From positions 1,054,001-1,118,000 of the forward strand of contig NZ_LT627736.1 in the NCBI RefSeq assembly GCF_900102005.1: a stretch of DNA of 64,000 bases, in the 5' to 3' direction. The notes under the pieces were generated by a model, which worked only from the letters and a program-made list of their open reading frames with translations, was not told the origin of the DNA and did not search any database. Positions within the stretch are counted from its first letter, which is position 1. Every line of letters begins with the position of its first letter. This DNA comes from Microbacterium sp. LKL04. Its GTDB lineage: Bacteria > Actinomycetota > Actinomycetes > Actinomycetales > Microbacteriaceae. Position numbers and translations under genes: made by a program. Shown here piece by piece: positions 35,272-44,122 of the stretch.

Positions 35272-37335
35272 CTATGCCGTGACGGCCACGGCAGGCGCAT
35301 CGACCTCGACGGGACGACGGCGGGCGTAGCGCTTGAGCAGAACGACCGAGACTGCGCTGACGACGGTGCCGATCGCGATGGACAGCAACCACAGCCAGAA
35401 GTTGTCGATGGCGAAGAACACGAAGACGCCGCCGTGCGGGGCGCGCGAGGTGATCCCGAAGAACATCGACAGCGCGCCGGTCACGGCACCGCCGAGCATG
35501 GCGGCGGGGATGACGCGGAACACGTCGGCCGCCGCGAACGGGATGGCGCCCTCGGAGATGAAGGCGGCACCGAGCAGCCAGGCGGCCTTGCCGTTCTCGC
35601 GCTCGGGGGCGGTGAAGAGCTTACGGCCGAGGACGGTGGACGCGAGCGCCATGGCGAGGGGCGGCACCATGCCCGCGGCCATGACAGCCGCCATGATCTG
35701 GAGGTAGCGCTCGTCGCCGGCGATGCCCTGCGCGAGGTTCGCCGTGGCGAAGCCGTAGGCGACCTTGTTGAGCGGCCCACCGAGGTCGAAGCACATCATG
35801 AGCCCGAGGATGACGCCGAGCAGGATGACGCCGGCGCCGGAGAGTCCGGACAGCCAGTCGTTGAGGAGCTTCGTGAGTGCGGCGATCGGACCGCCGAAGA
35901 CGAACAGCAGCAGCCCCGACGCGAAGATCGAGCCCAGCAGCGGGATGATGACGACCGGCATGAGGCCGCGCAACCAGCGCGGGACGGACAGGCGGTTGAG
36001 CCACCACGCGGCGAGACCGGCGAGCAGACCACCGACGATGGCGCCGATGAAGCCCGCACCCATGAAGGTGGCCGCGGCACCGGCGACGAAACCGGGGGCG
36101 ATGCCCGGACGGTCAGCCAAACCGTAGGCGATGTAACCGGCGAGGGCGGGGACCAGGAAGGCGAACGACAACTGTCCGATCTGGAATGCCGCGGCGCCGA
36201 GATAGTAGACGAGTCCTTCGGGCGGCAGGTTCCAGAGGGTGAAGTTCTGCAGCGTGAAGATCGCGTTGTTGACGGTGTTCCCGTCGGCGGTGTTCGCGAT
36301 CTCGTACCCGGCGAGGGCGAACCCGAGCGCGATCAGGAGACCGCCGCCGGCCACGAACGGGATCATGTAGCTCACACCCGTGAGCAGTGCTCGACGAATC
36401 GCGCCCCCGAGAGAGTTCGGCGCGGCGTCACTCGCCGTCGCGGCGCCCGACGCGGCCGGAACGCGGGCCGCATTCGGGTTCTTCGCGGCGGCGACGGCTT
36501 CGCGCACCATCTGAGCGGGCTGCTCGATACCGCGCTTCACACCGGAGCGGACGACGGGCTTGCCGGCGAACCGGGCCTGCTCGCGGACGTCGACGTCGAC
36601 GGCGAAGATGACCGCGTCGGCCTCGTCGATGATCCGCTGGTCGATGGCCTTGTAGCCGCTCGAGCCCTGCGGCTCGACCGTGAGGTCGACGCCGTCCTTC
36701 TTGCCGGTCGCGGTGAGCGCATCGGCGGCCATGAAGGTATGGGCGATCCCGGTGGCGCACGCGGTGACCGCGACGATGCGTGCGGGACGGCCGTCGATCA
36801 GGAGTTCGTCGTCGACGGCGGGCGCGGACGGCGCCGCCGCGCGCGCCTCGGCGCGAGACGTGGGCGCTTCTGCGGCGGCGGGCGCATCGGAGATCGCGTC
36901 ACGGACGATGGCGACGATCTCGTCGGCGCTCGTGGCCGCACGGAGTCCCGAGGTGAAGTCATCGCGCATGAGGCTGCGCGCGAGCTTGGACAGCACGGCG
37001 AGGTGCTCCTCGGCCGCGGTGTCGGGGGCGGCGATGAGGAAGACGAGGTCCGCCCCACCGTCCTCGGCACCGAAGTCGACGCCGGGGTTCAGCCGAGCGA
37101 AGGCGAGCGACGCCTGCGTCACCGCGGCGCTCTTGGCGTGCGGGATGGCGATGCCGCCGGGAAGCCCGGTCTCGTCCTTCTCCTCGCGGGCCCACGCGTC
37201 GTCGGCCAGGCGGGCACCGTCGGTGGCCCTCCCCTGCGCGGCGACGCGGTGCGCGAGTGCGTCGATGACGGCGCGCTTGTCGGCGCCGAGCGGCTCGTCG
37301 ATACTGACGAGTTCCGCGGTGATGATCTCAGTCAC
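35272..37335 (-). CDS. fruA: PTS fructose transporter subunit EIIABC (FruA)
   Basis: FruA imports and phosphorylates fructose to fructose 1-phosphate. The 687-aa protein reads in order EIIA (phospho-His66 in GIAIPHAKS), EIIB (Cys193 in VTACATGIAHT) and a membrane EIIC domain with several helices from about residue 300. The GTG at 37335 starts it, overlapping the fruK 3' end by 8 bp. With fruK upstream and ptsH downstream it makes a complete fructose-uptake operon. Confidence 0.96.
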   Translation of the reverse strand: MTEIITAELVSIDEPLGADKRAVIDALAHRVAAQGRATDGARLADDAWAREEKDETGLPGGIAIPHAKSAAVTQASLAFARLNPGVDFGAEDGGADLVFLIAAPDTAAEEHLAVLSKLARSLMRDDFTSGLRAATSADEIVAIVRDAISDAPAAAEAPTSRAEARAAAPSAPAVDDELLIDGRPARIVAVTACATGIAHTFMAADALTATGKKDGVDLTVEPQGSSGYKAIDQRIIDEADAVIFAVDVDVREQARFAGKPVVRSGVKRGIEQPAQMVREAVAAAKNPNAARVPAASGAATASDAAPNSLGGAIRRALLTGVSYMIPFVAGGGLLIALGFALAGYEIANTADGNTVNNAIFTLQNFTLWNLPPEGLVYYLGAAAFQIGQLSFAFLVPALAGYIAYGLADRPGIAPGFVAGAAATFMGAGFIGAIVGGLLAGLAAWWLNRLSVPRWLRGLMPVVIIPLLGSIFASGLLLFVFGGPIAALTKLLNDWLSGLSGAGVILLGVILGLMMCFDLGGPLNKVAYGFATANLAQGIAGDERYLQIMAAVMAAGMVPPLAMALASTVLGRKLFTAPERENGKAAWLLGAAFISEGAIPFAAADVFRVIPAAMLGGAVTGALSMFFGITSRAPHGGVFVFFAIDNFWLWLLSIAIGTVVSAVSVVLLKRYARRRPVEVDAPAVAVTA

Positions 37336-38311
37336 GGTGACCTCCAGTGGTCGGGTTTTCCTGCTGCGGGAGTCGTCGGACCGGCACCTCGCCGGTCGAC
37401 AGGTCGTTCGGGGTCGGGGGTTGCGTACCGGGCAAGGCAGCGGCGGCGGATCCGTAGCGGATGCCGGAGCGCAGGCGCTCTGCGGGGTCGGCGCCGGTCG
37501 CCTCGGCGAGGAGATACCCGGCGAGCGAGCTGTCCCCCGCGCCGACGGTGCTCCGGACGCGCGTCGGGGGCGGCGAGCCGTGCCAGGACCCGTCGCCGGT
37601 CACGAGGACCGCGCCGTCGCCGCCGAGGGTCACGAGTGCGGTGCCGACCCGCGCAGGCACGAGCTCCGCGGCGATCTCGGCGACGGCATCGGCGAGGCCG
37701 ACCGTGGTGTCGAGGTCCCGCCCGGCGAGCTCGGCCAGTTCCTCGTCGTTCGGCTTGATGAGATCCGGGCGACCCGAGGCGACGGCGGCCGCGAGCGCCG
37801 GCCCCGAGGTGTCGACGGCGATGCGAGGGGCCGCGGTGCCCCACACCGAACGGACAGCCTCGATGACGGTGACGTAGTAGTCGTCCGGCAATCCCGGGGC
37901 GAGCGAGCCGGCGAGGACGAGCCAGGAGGCGCCCTCCGTCGCGGCGACGACCGCGGCGGTGAGGGCCGCGGCATCCGCTTCGGTGAACGCCGCACCCGGA
38001 AGGTTGAGCTTCGTCGTGGTGCCCGCCTCGTCGGCGATCGTGACGTTGGCGCGGGTGGCACCGTCGTGCGGGACGATCCGGGCGGGGATGCCGGTGGCCG
38101 CCAACGCCACGGCGAAGGGGTCGGCGGCATCGAGAGGCAGGACCGCGAGAACGGGACGGGATGCCGCCGCAACGACCCGCGCGACGTTGATGCCCTTCCC
38201 ACCCGCATCCTCGCGTGCACCGAGCGCCGCCTGCACTTCGCCGACTCGCAGCGGCTCGCCGAGCGAGATGGTGCGATCGAGCGAGGGGTTCGTGGTCAGC
38301 GTGACGATCAT
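37328..38311 (-). CDS. fruK: 1-phosphofructokinase FruK
   Basis: FruK phosphorylates fructose 1-phosphate to fructose 1,6-bisphosphate. The 327-aa PfkB-family protein begins MIVTLTTNPSLDRTI and has the catalytic GAGDSSLAGYLLA block near residue 255 with the base Asp. Overlaps fruR by 4 bp and fruA by 8 bp, so all three are coupled. Confidence 0.93.
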   Translation of the reverse strand: MIVTLTTNPSLDRTISLGEPLRVGEVQAALGAREDAGGKGINVARVVAAASRPVLAVLPLDAADPFAVALAATGIPARIVPHDGATRANVTIADEAGTTTKLNLPGAAFTEADAAALTAAVVAATEGASWLVLAGSLAPGLPDDYYVTVIEAVRSVWGTAAPRIAVDTSGPALAAAVASGRPDLIKPNDEELAELAGRDLDTTVGLADAVAEIAAELVPARVGTALVTLGGDGAVLVTGDGSWHGSPPPTRVRSTVGAGDSSLAGYLLAEATGADPAERLRSGIRYGSAAAALPGTQPPTPNDLSTGEVPVRRLPQQENPTTGGHRD

Positions 38312-39090
38312 GCGAGCTGGACCTCCACATCGGCCTCGCGGAGAGCTTCCGCGAGGATCCTTCCGGGCGTCGTGTCGGTCAGGAGCACGTCGACGTCCGA
38401 CAGCGAGGCGAAGGAGACCAGGAGCTCTGCATCGAATTTGTCGCCGTCGGCGACCACGACGACCCGGCGTGCGGACGCGACGATCGCGCGCTTGACGGCC
38501 GCCTCATCGGGATCAGGGGTGCTGAGGCCGAAGCCCGCGGCGACGCCGTTCGTGCCGATGAAGGCGATGTCCGGTCGCAGGCGGGCGATCGCCTCCACGG
38601 TCTGCGCGCCGACGGCCGCGGCGGTCAGCCCCCGGACACGCCCGCCGATCGCGGTCAGCCCGATTCCCTGCGCGCCGGCCAGTGTGTGCGCGACCGACAT
38701 CGAATGGGTCACGACCTCGAGGTCGCCGGCGGGATGGGGACCGGTCACCAGGAGCTGTGCGATGGCATCGGTCGTGGTCCCCGCATCCAGGTACAGGGCA
38801 CCGTCGAGCTCGGAGCCGAGGAGGTCGACCGCCGCACGGGCGATCGCCTGCTTGGAGCCGCTGCGCTGCGAGGCGCGCTCGGCGACGGACGCCTCCGCGG
38901 TGCTGGCGCGGGCACGGTGGACCGCTCCCCCGTGGACGCGGCGCACGATGCCGGCCCGTTCGAGGGCGGCGAGGTCGCGGCGGACGGTTTCGGTCGTGAC
39001 GCTGAAGCGGTCGGCGAGGTCCATGACGGCGACGCGGCCGTCACTGACGATCAGCTGCTCGATCTGCTGCTGGCGCTCCGTTGCGTACAT
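38308..39090 (-). CDS. fruR: DeoR-family regulator of the fructose operon
   Basis: A 260-aa DeoR-type repressor. The N-terminal helix-turn-helix is RQQQIEQLIVSDGRVAVMDLADRFSVTTETVRRDL (residues 6-40); the C-terminal DeoRC domain is likely to sense a sugar phosphate, probably fructose 1-phosphate from position in the operon. The start at 39090 has a GAGGAGG box. It is first in the fruR-fruK-fruA-ptsH operon, which favours autoregulation through the repeats upstream. Confidence 0.9.
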   Translation of the reverse strand: MYATERQQQIEQLIVSDGRVAVMDLADRFSVTTETVRRDLAALERAGIVRRVHGGAVHRARASTAEASVAERASQRSGSKQAIARAAVDLLGSELDGALYLDAGTTTDAIAQLLVTGPHPAGDLEVVTHSMSVAHTLAGAQGIGLTAIGGRVRGLTAAAVGAQTVEAIARLRPDIAFIGTNGVAAGFGLSTPDPDEAAVKRAIVASARRVVVVADGDKFDAELLVSFASLSDVDVLLTDTTPGRILAEALREADVEVQLA

Positions 39091-39113
39091 GTGGTCCTCC
39101 TCGAACAAGTCCA

Positions 39114-39143
39114 CACGTTACAACAGAAACCAACATGAAACAA
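39114..39143 (-). promoter_or_regulatory. three 10-bp direct repeats on the fruR promoter
   Basis: Read on the minus strand, TTGTTTCATG, TTGGTTTCTG and TTGTAACGTG follow each other with a 10-bp period, one helical turn apart. They coincide with a promoter: TTGTTT as -35 and TAACGT as -10 with 17-bp spacing. This phasing is typical of DeoR-type operators, so it is the likely FruR binding site. Confidence 0.6.
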
Positions 39144-39156
39144 GAATGCGATAACG

Positions 39157-39191
39157 GACGACGCCCCCGGTTCCGGACCGGGGGCGTCGTC
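39157..39191. terminator. 14-bp perfect stem terminator after the oxygenase gene
   Basis: Arms at 39157-39170 and 39178-39191 pair perfectly with a 7-nt loop. It lies just downstream of the oxygenase stop (39207) on the minus strand and upstream of the fruR promoter, separating the two transcripts. Confidence 0.85.
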
Positions 39192-39206
39192 GCGTGGTTC
39201 GGAGGC

Positions 39207-39980
39207 TCAGGCCTCGCTCATGGCGAGGACCTCGCGCTGACCGCGTGCCGCGAGTGCGGCGGCACGAGCGGCGATGCGACGCTCCTGCTCGGCCTGCCCG
39301 GCGTCGATCGTCTCCTGATCGAGCGGGACGCTCTCGACCGTGTTCACGCCGTTGTACTTTTCCATGTAGGCGTCGAGCTCGGGGCCCGACTCCCACGACG
39401 TGATGAGGCAGTAGCGAGGGGCGTCGCCCGGGTGGTAGGCGGCGTGCCAGAGGCGCTGCGTGTCGATGACGAGCTGCGCACCGGCGGGGAGAGCGATGCG
39501 GGTCTCACCGTTCGGGTCGGTGCGGTTGTCACGCAGGACGAAGAAGCTGTCCTTGTCATCGGTGAGGTTGAAGAAGCTCCGGACGACCCAGCCGGTCCCG
39601 TCGGGGTTCAGCCGGTTGTTGTCGTCCTGGTGCAGGTTGTACAGCGCGTCGGCGTACGTGTTCGGCTGCAGCTCGATGATGCGGCAACGTCCGACGTTCG
39701 AGCCGGGTTCGAGCGCACGCTCGGTGAGGGTCGGCGCCTTCTCGGTCTGCGACGGGATCCAGACGCCGTCCTTGTCGGTGCGCGGCGGCTGGTGGTTCCA
39801 GAAGCCGTTGCACTCGATCTCGCCCTTGGCCGAAGCCAGCGGCGCGAATCGCGTGTCGCCGGAGGACTTCCAGTCGACGTACTCGATGTCGAGCCATTCC
39901 TTGGGATCGATTTCCTTGCCGTACATGTCGAGGACGACGTAGCCGGTCTCCTCGAGCAGAGCACTCTTGATGTAACCCAT
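39207..39980 (-). CDS. putative Fe(II)/2-oxoglutarate-dependent oxygenase
   Basis: A 257-aa soluble protein that I do not recognise by name, but which carries the facial-triad pattern of 2-oxoglutarate oxygenases: HQD at residues 117-119, then H179 and, 10 residues later, R189 (HxD ... Hx10R), where H and D bind iron and R binds 2-oxoglutarate. The ATG at 39980 follows an AAAGG box by 9 nt. A DtxR/IdeR-like box overlaps its predicted promoter, so expression may follow iron. The substrate is unknown. Confidence 0.7.
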   Translation of the reverse strand: MGYIKSALLEETGYVVLDMYGKEIDPKEWLDIEYVDWKSSGDTRFAPLASAKGEIECNGFWNHQPPRTDKDGVWIPSQTEKAPTLTERALEPGSNVGRCRIIELQPNTYADALYNLHQDDNNRLNPDGTGWVVRSFFNLTDDKDSFFVLRDNRTDPNGETRIALPAGAQLVIDTQRLWHAAYHPGDAPRYCLITSWESGPELDAYMEKYNGVNTVESVPLDQETIDAGQAEQERRIAARAAALAARGQREVLAMSEA

Positions 39981-40027
39981 GCGGATCAACCTTTCTGTCG
40001 GGCGAGCGAAGTTTTTACAGGCCCGAC

Positions 40028-40063
40028 TTAGGTCAGCCTACCTAGCGCCTCCGAGACCGTCAG
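40028..40063 (-). promoter_or_regulatory. promoter with overlapping DtxR/IdeR-like box for the oxygenase gene
   Basis: On the minus strand CTGACG (-35, 40058-40063) and TAGGCT (-10, 40035-40040) are 17 bp apart. The -10 lies inside TTAGGTCAGCCTACCTAG (plus strand, 40028-40045), close to the 19-bp iron box but with a spacer one base shorter. Overlap with -10 is the classical way iron repressors block transcription. Confidence 0.5.
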
Positions 40064-40103
40064 TAGACTCGACCGGGAAAATTCGAGGAGCGATTCGAGG
40101 AAC

Positions 40104-42116
40104 ATGAGCAGCGCCACGAACGTCGATGCGACCGCCGTCAACACGATCGATTGGCTCTCCGCCTCGGACACGACGATCGTCGTTCCGGTGTACCAGCGGC
40201 AGTACCGGTGGGACATCGGGGGGTGCGAGCAACTCCTCGGAGACATCCGCGCCGTCGCCGGCAGCGACGACGGTCAGACGCACTTCATCGGTTCCATCCT
40301 GTCGACCGCGAGCACATCGGCCGATGACGACGCGCACCTCGTCCTCATCGACGGACAGCAGCGCGTGACGACATTGATGCTGCTCATCGCCGCACTCCAT
40401 CACACGCTCCGCGAGGACGATCCGGCCCTCGCGGCGGAGCTCGAGGCCGTCCTCGTGCGACGCGACGATCCCCGCCGGACGAAACTGCGTCCGCACCGGG
40501 CGTGGGCGGACGTCTTCGAGAGCGTGGTCCTGGACCGCCGCGCCCCCGCTGATGCCGACCGCGCATCGCGCTTCGACGACAACTACGCGTTCTTCCGGAG
40601 TCAGATCCGTCCTGACGAGGCTGCGGGGATCTGGCGCGGTCTGCGCAAGCTCGAACACGTGTCGATCACCCTGGGCGTAGGCGCCAACGCTCAGCAGATC
40701 TTCGAGAGCCTCAACTCGACGGGTGAGCCTCTCCGCGATCACGAGCTCATCCACAATTACGTCCTCATGGGGCTTTCTCACGCCGAGCAGAGCGAGATCG
40801 AGAACGAGTACTGGCTCCCGATCGAGGCGAACACCGGTGAGCAGATCGGCGCGTTCTGGCGGGACTACCTCGTCATGCTCACCGGTCGCGAGGTGCTCGT
40901 CGAGGGTGAGCGCGGGGTGTACGACGCGTTCCGGCACGAATTCCCCCGACTCGACCGAGAGACCCTCCGTGCGAACGCGGCGCAATGGCGGGAGCTGTCG
41001 GAGATCTACCGACTCCTGCTCGAACCGGCCGAAACGACGGATCCCGCGGTCGCGCGCCACTTCGGGGCGATCAACGTCCTCGGTCGCGGCATGTTCCCTA
41101 TCGCGATGCGTCTGTATCGCGACCACCTGCGGGGCGAGCTGTCGGCATCCGATCTCTCTCAGGCCCTCACCCACGTCGAGTCGCTCCTGCTGCGTCGGAC
41201 GGTCGTCGGCTTGCCGATCGACCGCCTGGTCGCCCGCTTCTGCCGGGCCGCGGACGAGGGCATGGAATCGCTCGTCCTCGCGATCGCGCGCATCACGCCC
41301 TCCGATGAGCGCACGCGGGTCGGCCTCCGCTACGGGGAGCTGCCGCACGCGGCTTTCGTCCTCGAGCGCCTCGCGGGAGTCGACCCCGATTCGGACCTCG
41401 TCCTCGAGCACATCCTGCCCACCGCTCCCTCTGACGACTGGAGCGGGGACGGGGTCCGCCGGTGGGCGGCTCTCACCGACGATGAGCAGAACGCGCACCG
41501 GGCACTCGTGAACACCCTCGGAAACCTGACCCTCCTCGAGGAGCACCTCGCGGACCGCGTGTTCGATGCGTCATTCCCCCACAAGCGCACGGCGTACGAG
41601 ACGAGCTCGGTCCCGCTGACCCGTGAGGTCGCGGGCGCCGCGGCATGGTCGACGGCGCAGATCGCGGCGCGCACCGAACAGCTGACCGCCCGCTTCATGG
41701 ATGCCTGGCGCCGGCCTGCCGTCGTGGGGATCGACGACGACAACCTGACGCCGATCCTCGATGCCAAGAAGCGGCGCGGCTGGCCGCGCGGCTGGCAGCG
41801 GGAGTTCGATTACGTCGAGTACCGCGGCGAGCACTGGGATGTGCGGGACGTCCGCTACCTCTTCAACCGAGTGTTCGCCCGACTCTGGGCAGACTCACGT
41901 CAGAGCGTCATCGACTACAGCGCACGCCAGGGTGGTCCGGTGTACCCCGCGATGGCGTGGAACGGTCAGTGGGACCAGCTGGGTGAGGGTCAGTACCTGT
42001 ACCTCGGGTGGGATTCGAAGTACATGCTCTCCGCGGTCCAGGGCGTGCTCGAAGAGGCGGGCTGGGCGTCGGAGGTCTTCGTCATCTACTCCTACATCGG
42101 CGACGCGATGCGCTGA
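40104..42116 (+). CDS. DUF262-DUF1524 protein (GmrSD/BrxU-like, type IV restriction type)
   Basis: A 670-aa protein. DUF262 (residues 10-370) shows YQRQYRW at 30-36, FIGSIL, LIDGQQRVTT (DGQQR at 83-87) and FESLNSTGEPLRDHEL near 200-214, giving a ParB/Srx-like NTP-binding domain. DUF1524 follows with LEHILP (His436) and LVNTLGNLTLLEEH (residues about 468-481) plus FPHKRTAY, an HNH-type nuclease. A 130-residue C-terminal domain (from about 540) has aromatic-rich Trp motifs. GmrSD, BrxU and SspE, which share this layout, cut modified DNA or phage DNA. No modification genes adjoin it, so it is a stand-alone system. Confidence 0.85.
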   Translation: MSSATNVDATAVNTIDWLSASDTTIVVPVYQRQYRWDIGGCEQLLGDIRAVAGSDDGQTHFIGSILSTASTSADDDAHLVLIDGQQRVTTLMLLIAALHHTLREDDPALAAELEAVLVRRDDPRRTKLRPHRAWADVFESVVLDRRAPADADRASRFDDNYAFFRSQIRPDEAAGIWRGLRKLEHVSITLGVGANAQQIFESLNSTGEPLRDHELIHNYVLMGLSHAEQSEIENEYWLPIEANTGEQIGAFWRDYLVMLTGREVLVEGERGVYDAFRHEFPRLDRETLRANAAQWRELSEIYRLLLEPAETTDPAVARHFGAINVLGRGMFPIAMRLYRDHLRGELSASDLSQALTHVESLLLRRTVVGLPIDRLVARFCRAADEGMESLVLAIARITPSDERTRVGLRYGELPHAAFVLERLAGVDPDSDLVLEHILPTAPSDDWSGDGVRRWAALTDDEQNAHRALVNTLGNLTLLEEHLADRVFDASFPHKRTAYETSSVPLTREVAGAAAWSTAQIAARTEQLTARFMDAWRRPAVVGIDDDNLTPILDAKKRRGWPRGWQREFDYVEYRGEHWDVRDVRYLFNRVFARLWADSRQSVIDYSARQGGPVYPAMAWNGQWDQLGEGQYLYLGWDSKYMLSAVQGVLEEAGWASEVFVIYSYIGDAMR

Positions 42117-42119
42117 GGG

Positions 42120-42338
42120 TCAGTCGCCGTCGGCTCCGCCATCGGCCTCGGGCGCGGGGTCGACCGGGATCTCGATCCAGGTGGCCGTTACGGGCGCCTG
42201 CGACAGCAGATCGGGCGTCCACCCGCCGACCGCCGGGCCCTCACCCAGCCGATCGACCGGGTTCGTCGGTTCGAGAGGCTCGGACGGAAGACCGCCCCAT
42301 TCGGTCGGTTCTTCGGGTCGTTGCGTGAAGAGTCCCAT
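42120..42338 (-). CDS. small acidic protein of unknown function
   Basis: A 72-aa protein, Pro- and acid-rich, with MGLFTQRPEEPTEWGGLPSEPL at the start (a sequence pattern that I associate with small conserved Microbacteriaceae proteins) and an acidic C-terminus. There is no signal peptide or domain. It converges with the DUF262 gene, 3 bp apart. Function unknown; confidence reflects the gene call. Confidence 0.6.
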   Translation of the reverse strand: MGLFTQRPEEPTEWGGLPSEPLEPTNPVDRLGEGPAVGGWTPDLLSQAPVTATWIEIPVDPAPEADGGADGD

Positions 42339-42389
42339 GGGACCATTGTGCGCCTGCGCGGCGAGCCGCGACAGCTCTTGCTGAAAAGC

Positions 42390-42417
42390 AAAAACCCCCG
42401 CCGGAGCGGGGGTTTTT
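42390..42417. terminator. 12-bp stem terminator with T-tracts on both strands
   Basis: AAAAACCCCCGC at 42390-42401 pairs with 42406-42417 around CGGA. Five T follow on the plus strand and, read on the minus strand, five T also follow, so it terminates tRNA-Gln. Confidence 0.9.
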
Positions 42418-42424
42418 CATCTTG

Positions 42425-42496
42425 CTGGGGTACCTGGACTCGAACCAAGAACAACGGAACCAGAAACCGCCGTGTTGCCAATTACACCATACCCCA
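42425..42496 (-). tRNA. tRNA-Gln (anticodon CTG)
   Basis: A 72-nt minus-strand tRNA: acceptor TGGGGTA/TACCCCA, D stem GTGT/ACAC, anticodon loop TTCTGGT (CTG, codon CAG), T loop GGTTCGAGTCC, discriminator G. The CCA end is not encoded. The last anticodon stem pair (31-39) reads T-T as I fold it, which is unusual. A terminator follows 8 bp downstream. Confidence 0.92.
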
Positions 42497-42565
42497 CTGG
42501 ATCCGGCCGGAACCGTTCCGAGGGTCAAGCTTAGCCCACGCCGCGGTCCCGGCCAAACCGAGGCA

Positions 42566-44080
42566 TCAGCCGCGTGTCGCCCGCAGCTTCTCGAGACGCG
42601 CGATCGACACGTCCTTGCCCAGGAGCTCCATCGACTCGAAGAGCGGCGGCGAAACGCGACGGCCGCTGAGCGCGACGCGGGCGGGCCCGTAGGCGACGCG
42701 GGGCTTCAGGCCCAGTCCGTCGATGAGTGAGCCCGCGAGGGCCGCCTGGATGGTTTCGGCGCGGAAAGCGTCGGCCTGCACCCCCTCGAGTGCGTCGATG
42801 GACGCGGCCAGGACCTCGGCGGCGTTCGCGGGCAGCCCCTTGAGAGCATCCTCGTCGTAGGTCTCGACGTCGCGGAAGAGGAAGCCGAGCAGGCCCGGCG
42901 CCTCACCGAGCATCTGCATGCGCTCCTGGACGAGCGGTGCGGCCTTCGCAAGCATCTCGCGCTGCACGTCGGTGGGAGGCGTGCTGACCACGCCGGCGCC
43001 GACGAGGTAGGGCACCAGACGCGACGCGAAGTCGCCCGGCTCCAGCATCCGGATGTGGTCCCCGTTGATGGACTCGGCCTTCTTCTGATCGAAGCGGGCC
43101 GGGTTGGGGTTGACGTTCACGATGTCGAACGCCTCGATCAGCTCCTGACGCGTGAAGACGTCGCGGTCGGCGGCGATGGACCAGCCGAGGAGCGACAGGT
43201 AGTTCAGCAGACCCTCGTGGATGAAGCCCTTCTCGCGCTGCAGGAAGAGGTCGGCCTTCGGATCGCGCTTGGAGAGCTTCTTGGTGCCCTCCTCGCCCAG
43301 CACGAGCGGCATGTGCGCGAAGCGCGGCACGAAGTCGGTCACCCCTGCGTCGATCAGCGCACCGTAGAGCGCGAGCTGGCGCGCCGTCGACGGCATCAGG
43401 TCCTCGCCGCGGAGGACGTGGGTGATACCCATGAGCGCGTCGTCGACGGGGTTGGTGAACGTGTAGAGCGGGATGCCGCCGGCGCGGACGACCACGAAGT
43501 CGGGGAAGGACCCGGCGGGGAAGGTGACCTCGCCGCGGATGAGATCGACGTAGGTGACGTCCTCGTCGGGCACACGCAGGCGCCACGCGGGCTCGCGCCC
43601 CTCGGCGCGGAAGGCGGCCTTCTGTTCGTTGGTGAGGGTTCGGTCGTAGTTGTCATAGCCGAGCTGCTTCGCGCGGCCCGCCGCGACGTTCCGAGCGTCG
43701 ATCTCCTCGGCCGTCGAGTAGGACTCGTAGACCGCTCCGCTGGCTATCAGCTTGTCGAGCACCTCACGGTAGATGTCGTGGCGCTGAGACTGTCGGTACG
43801 GCTCGTGCGGTCCGCCCTTCTCCACGCCCTCGTCCCAGTCGATCTCGAGCCACGTGAGCGCGTCGACGAGCTGACGGTAGCTCTCCTCGCTGTCGCGCGC
43901 CGCGTCGGTGTCCTCGACGCGGAAGATCATCTTGCCGCCTGTGTGCCGCGCATACGCCCAGTTGAACAGGGCGGTGCGGACCATGCCGACGTGCGGGAGG
44001 CCGGTCGGCGAGGGGCAGAAGCGGACGCGGACGTCCGAGCCGGAAGCGGTCGTGGTGAGGGGGTGCGGTGCAGTGGACAT
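42566..44080 (-). CDS. gltX: glutamyl-tRNA synthetase
   Basis: GltX charges tRNA-Glu (and, in most actinobacteria, tRNA-Gln for later amidation). The 504-aa class I synthetase has the HIGH-like [18 protein letters not shown] motif near residue 20 and the KMSKS-like [12 protein letters not shown] near 260. The ATG at 44080 is the natural start. It lies next to tRNA-Gln, and tRNA-Glu is about 8 kb away in the same window. Confidence 0.97.
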   Translation of the reverse strand: MSTAPHPLTTTASGSDVRVRFCPSPTGLPHVGMVRTALFNWAYARHTGGKMIFRVEDTDAARDSEESYRQLVDALTWLEIDWDEGVEKGGPHEPYRQSQRHDIYREVLDKLIASGAVYESYSTAEEIDARNVAAGRAKQLGYDNYDRTLTNEQKAAFRAEGREPAWRLRVPDEDVTYVDLIRGEVTFPAGSFPDFVVVRAGGIPLYTFTNPVDDALMGITHVLRGEDLMPSTARQLALYGALIDAGVTDFVPRFAHMPLVLGEEGTKKLSKRDPKADLFLQREKGFIHEGLLNYLSLLGWSIAADRDVFTRQELIEAFDIVNVNPNPARFDQKKAESINGDHIRMLEPGDFASRLVPYLVGAGVVSTPPTDVQREMLAKAAPLVQERMQMLGEAPGLLGFLFRDVETYDEDALKGLPANAAEVLAASIDALEGVQADAFRAETIQAALAGSLIDGLGLKPRVAYGPARVALSGRRVSPPLFESMELLGKDVSIARLEKLRATRG

Positions 44081-44122
44081 CGCCGTCAAGTCTACGGCCG
44101 CGGCCCGTGCCCTCCCGCGAGC

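Noticed and set aside
40038-41546. A 502-codon minus-strand frame opposite the DUF262 gene
   Set aside because: The plus-strand product has clear DUF262 and DUF1524 motifs; the minus frame has no recognisable domain.
40104-42116. Part of a DndFGH, SspABCD or BREX system
   Set aside because: None of the partner genes are next to it; only the single DUF262-DUF1524 protein is present.
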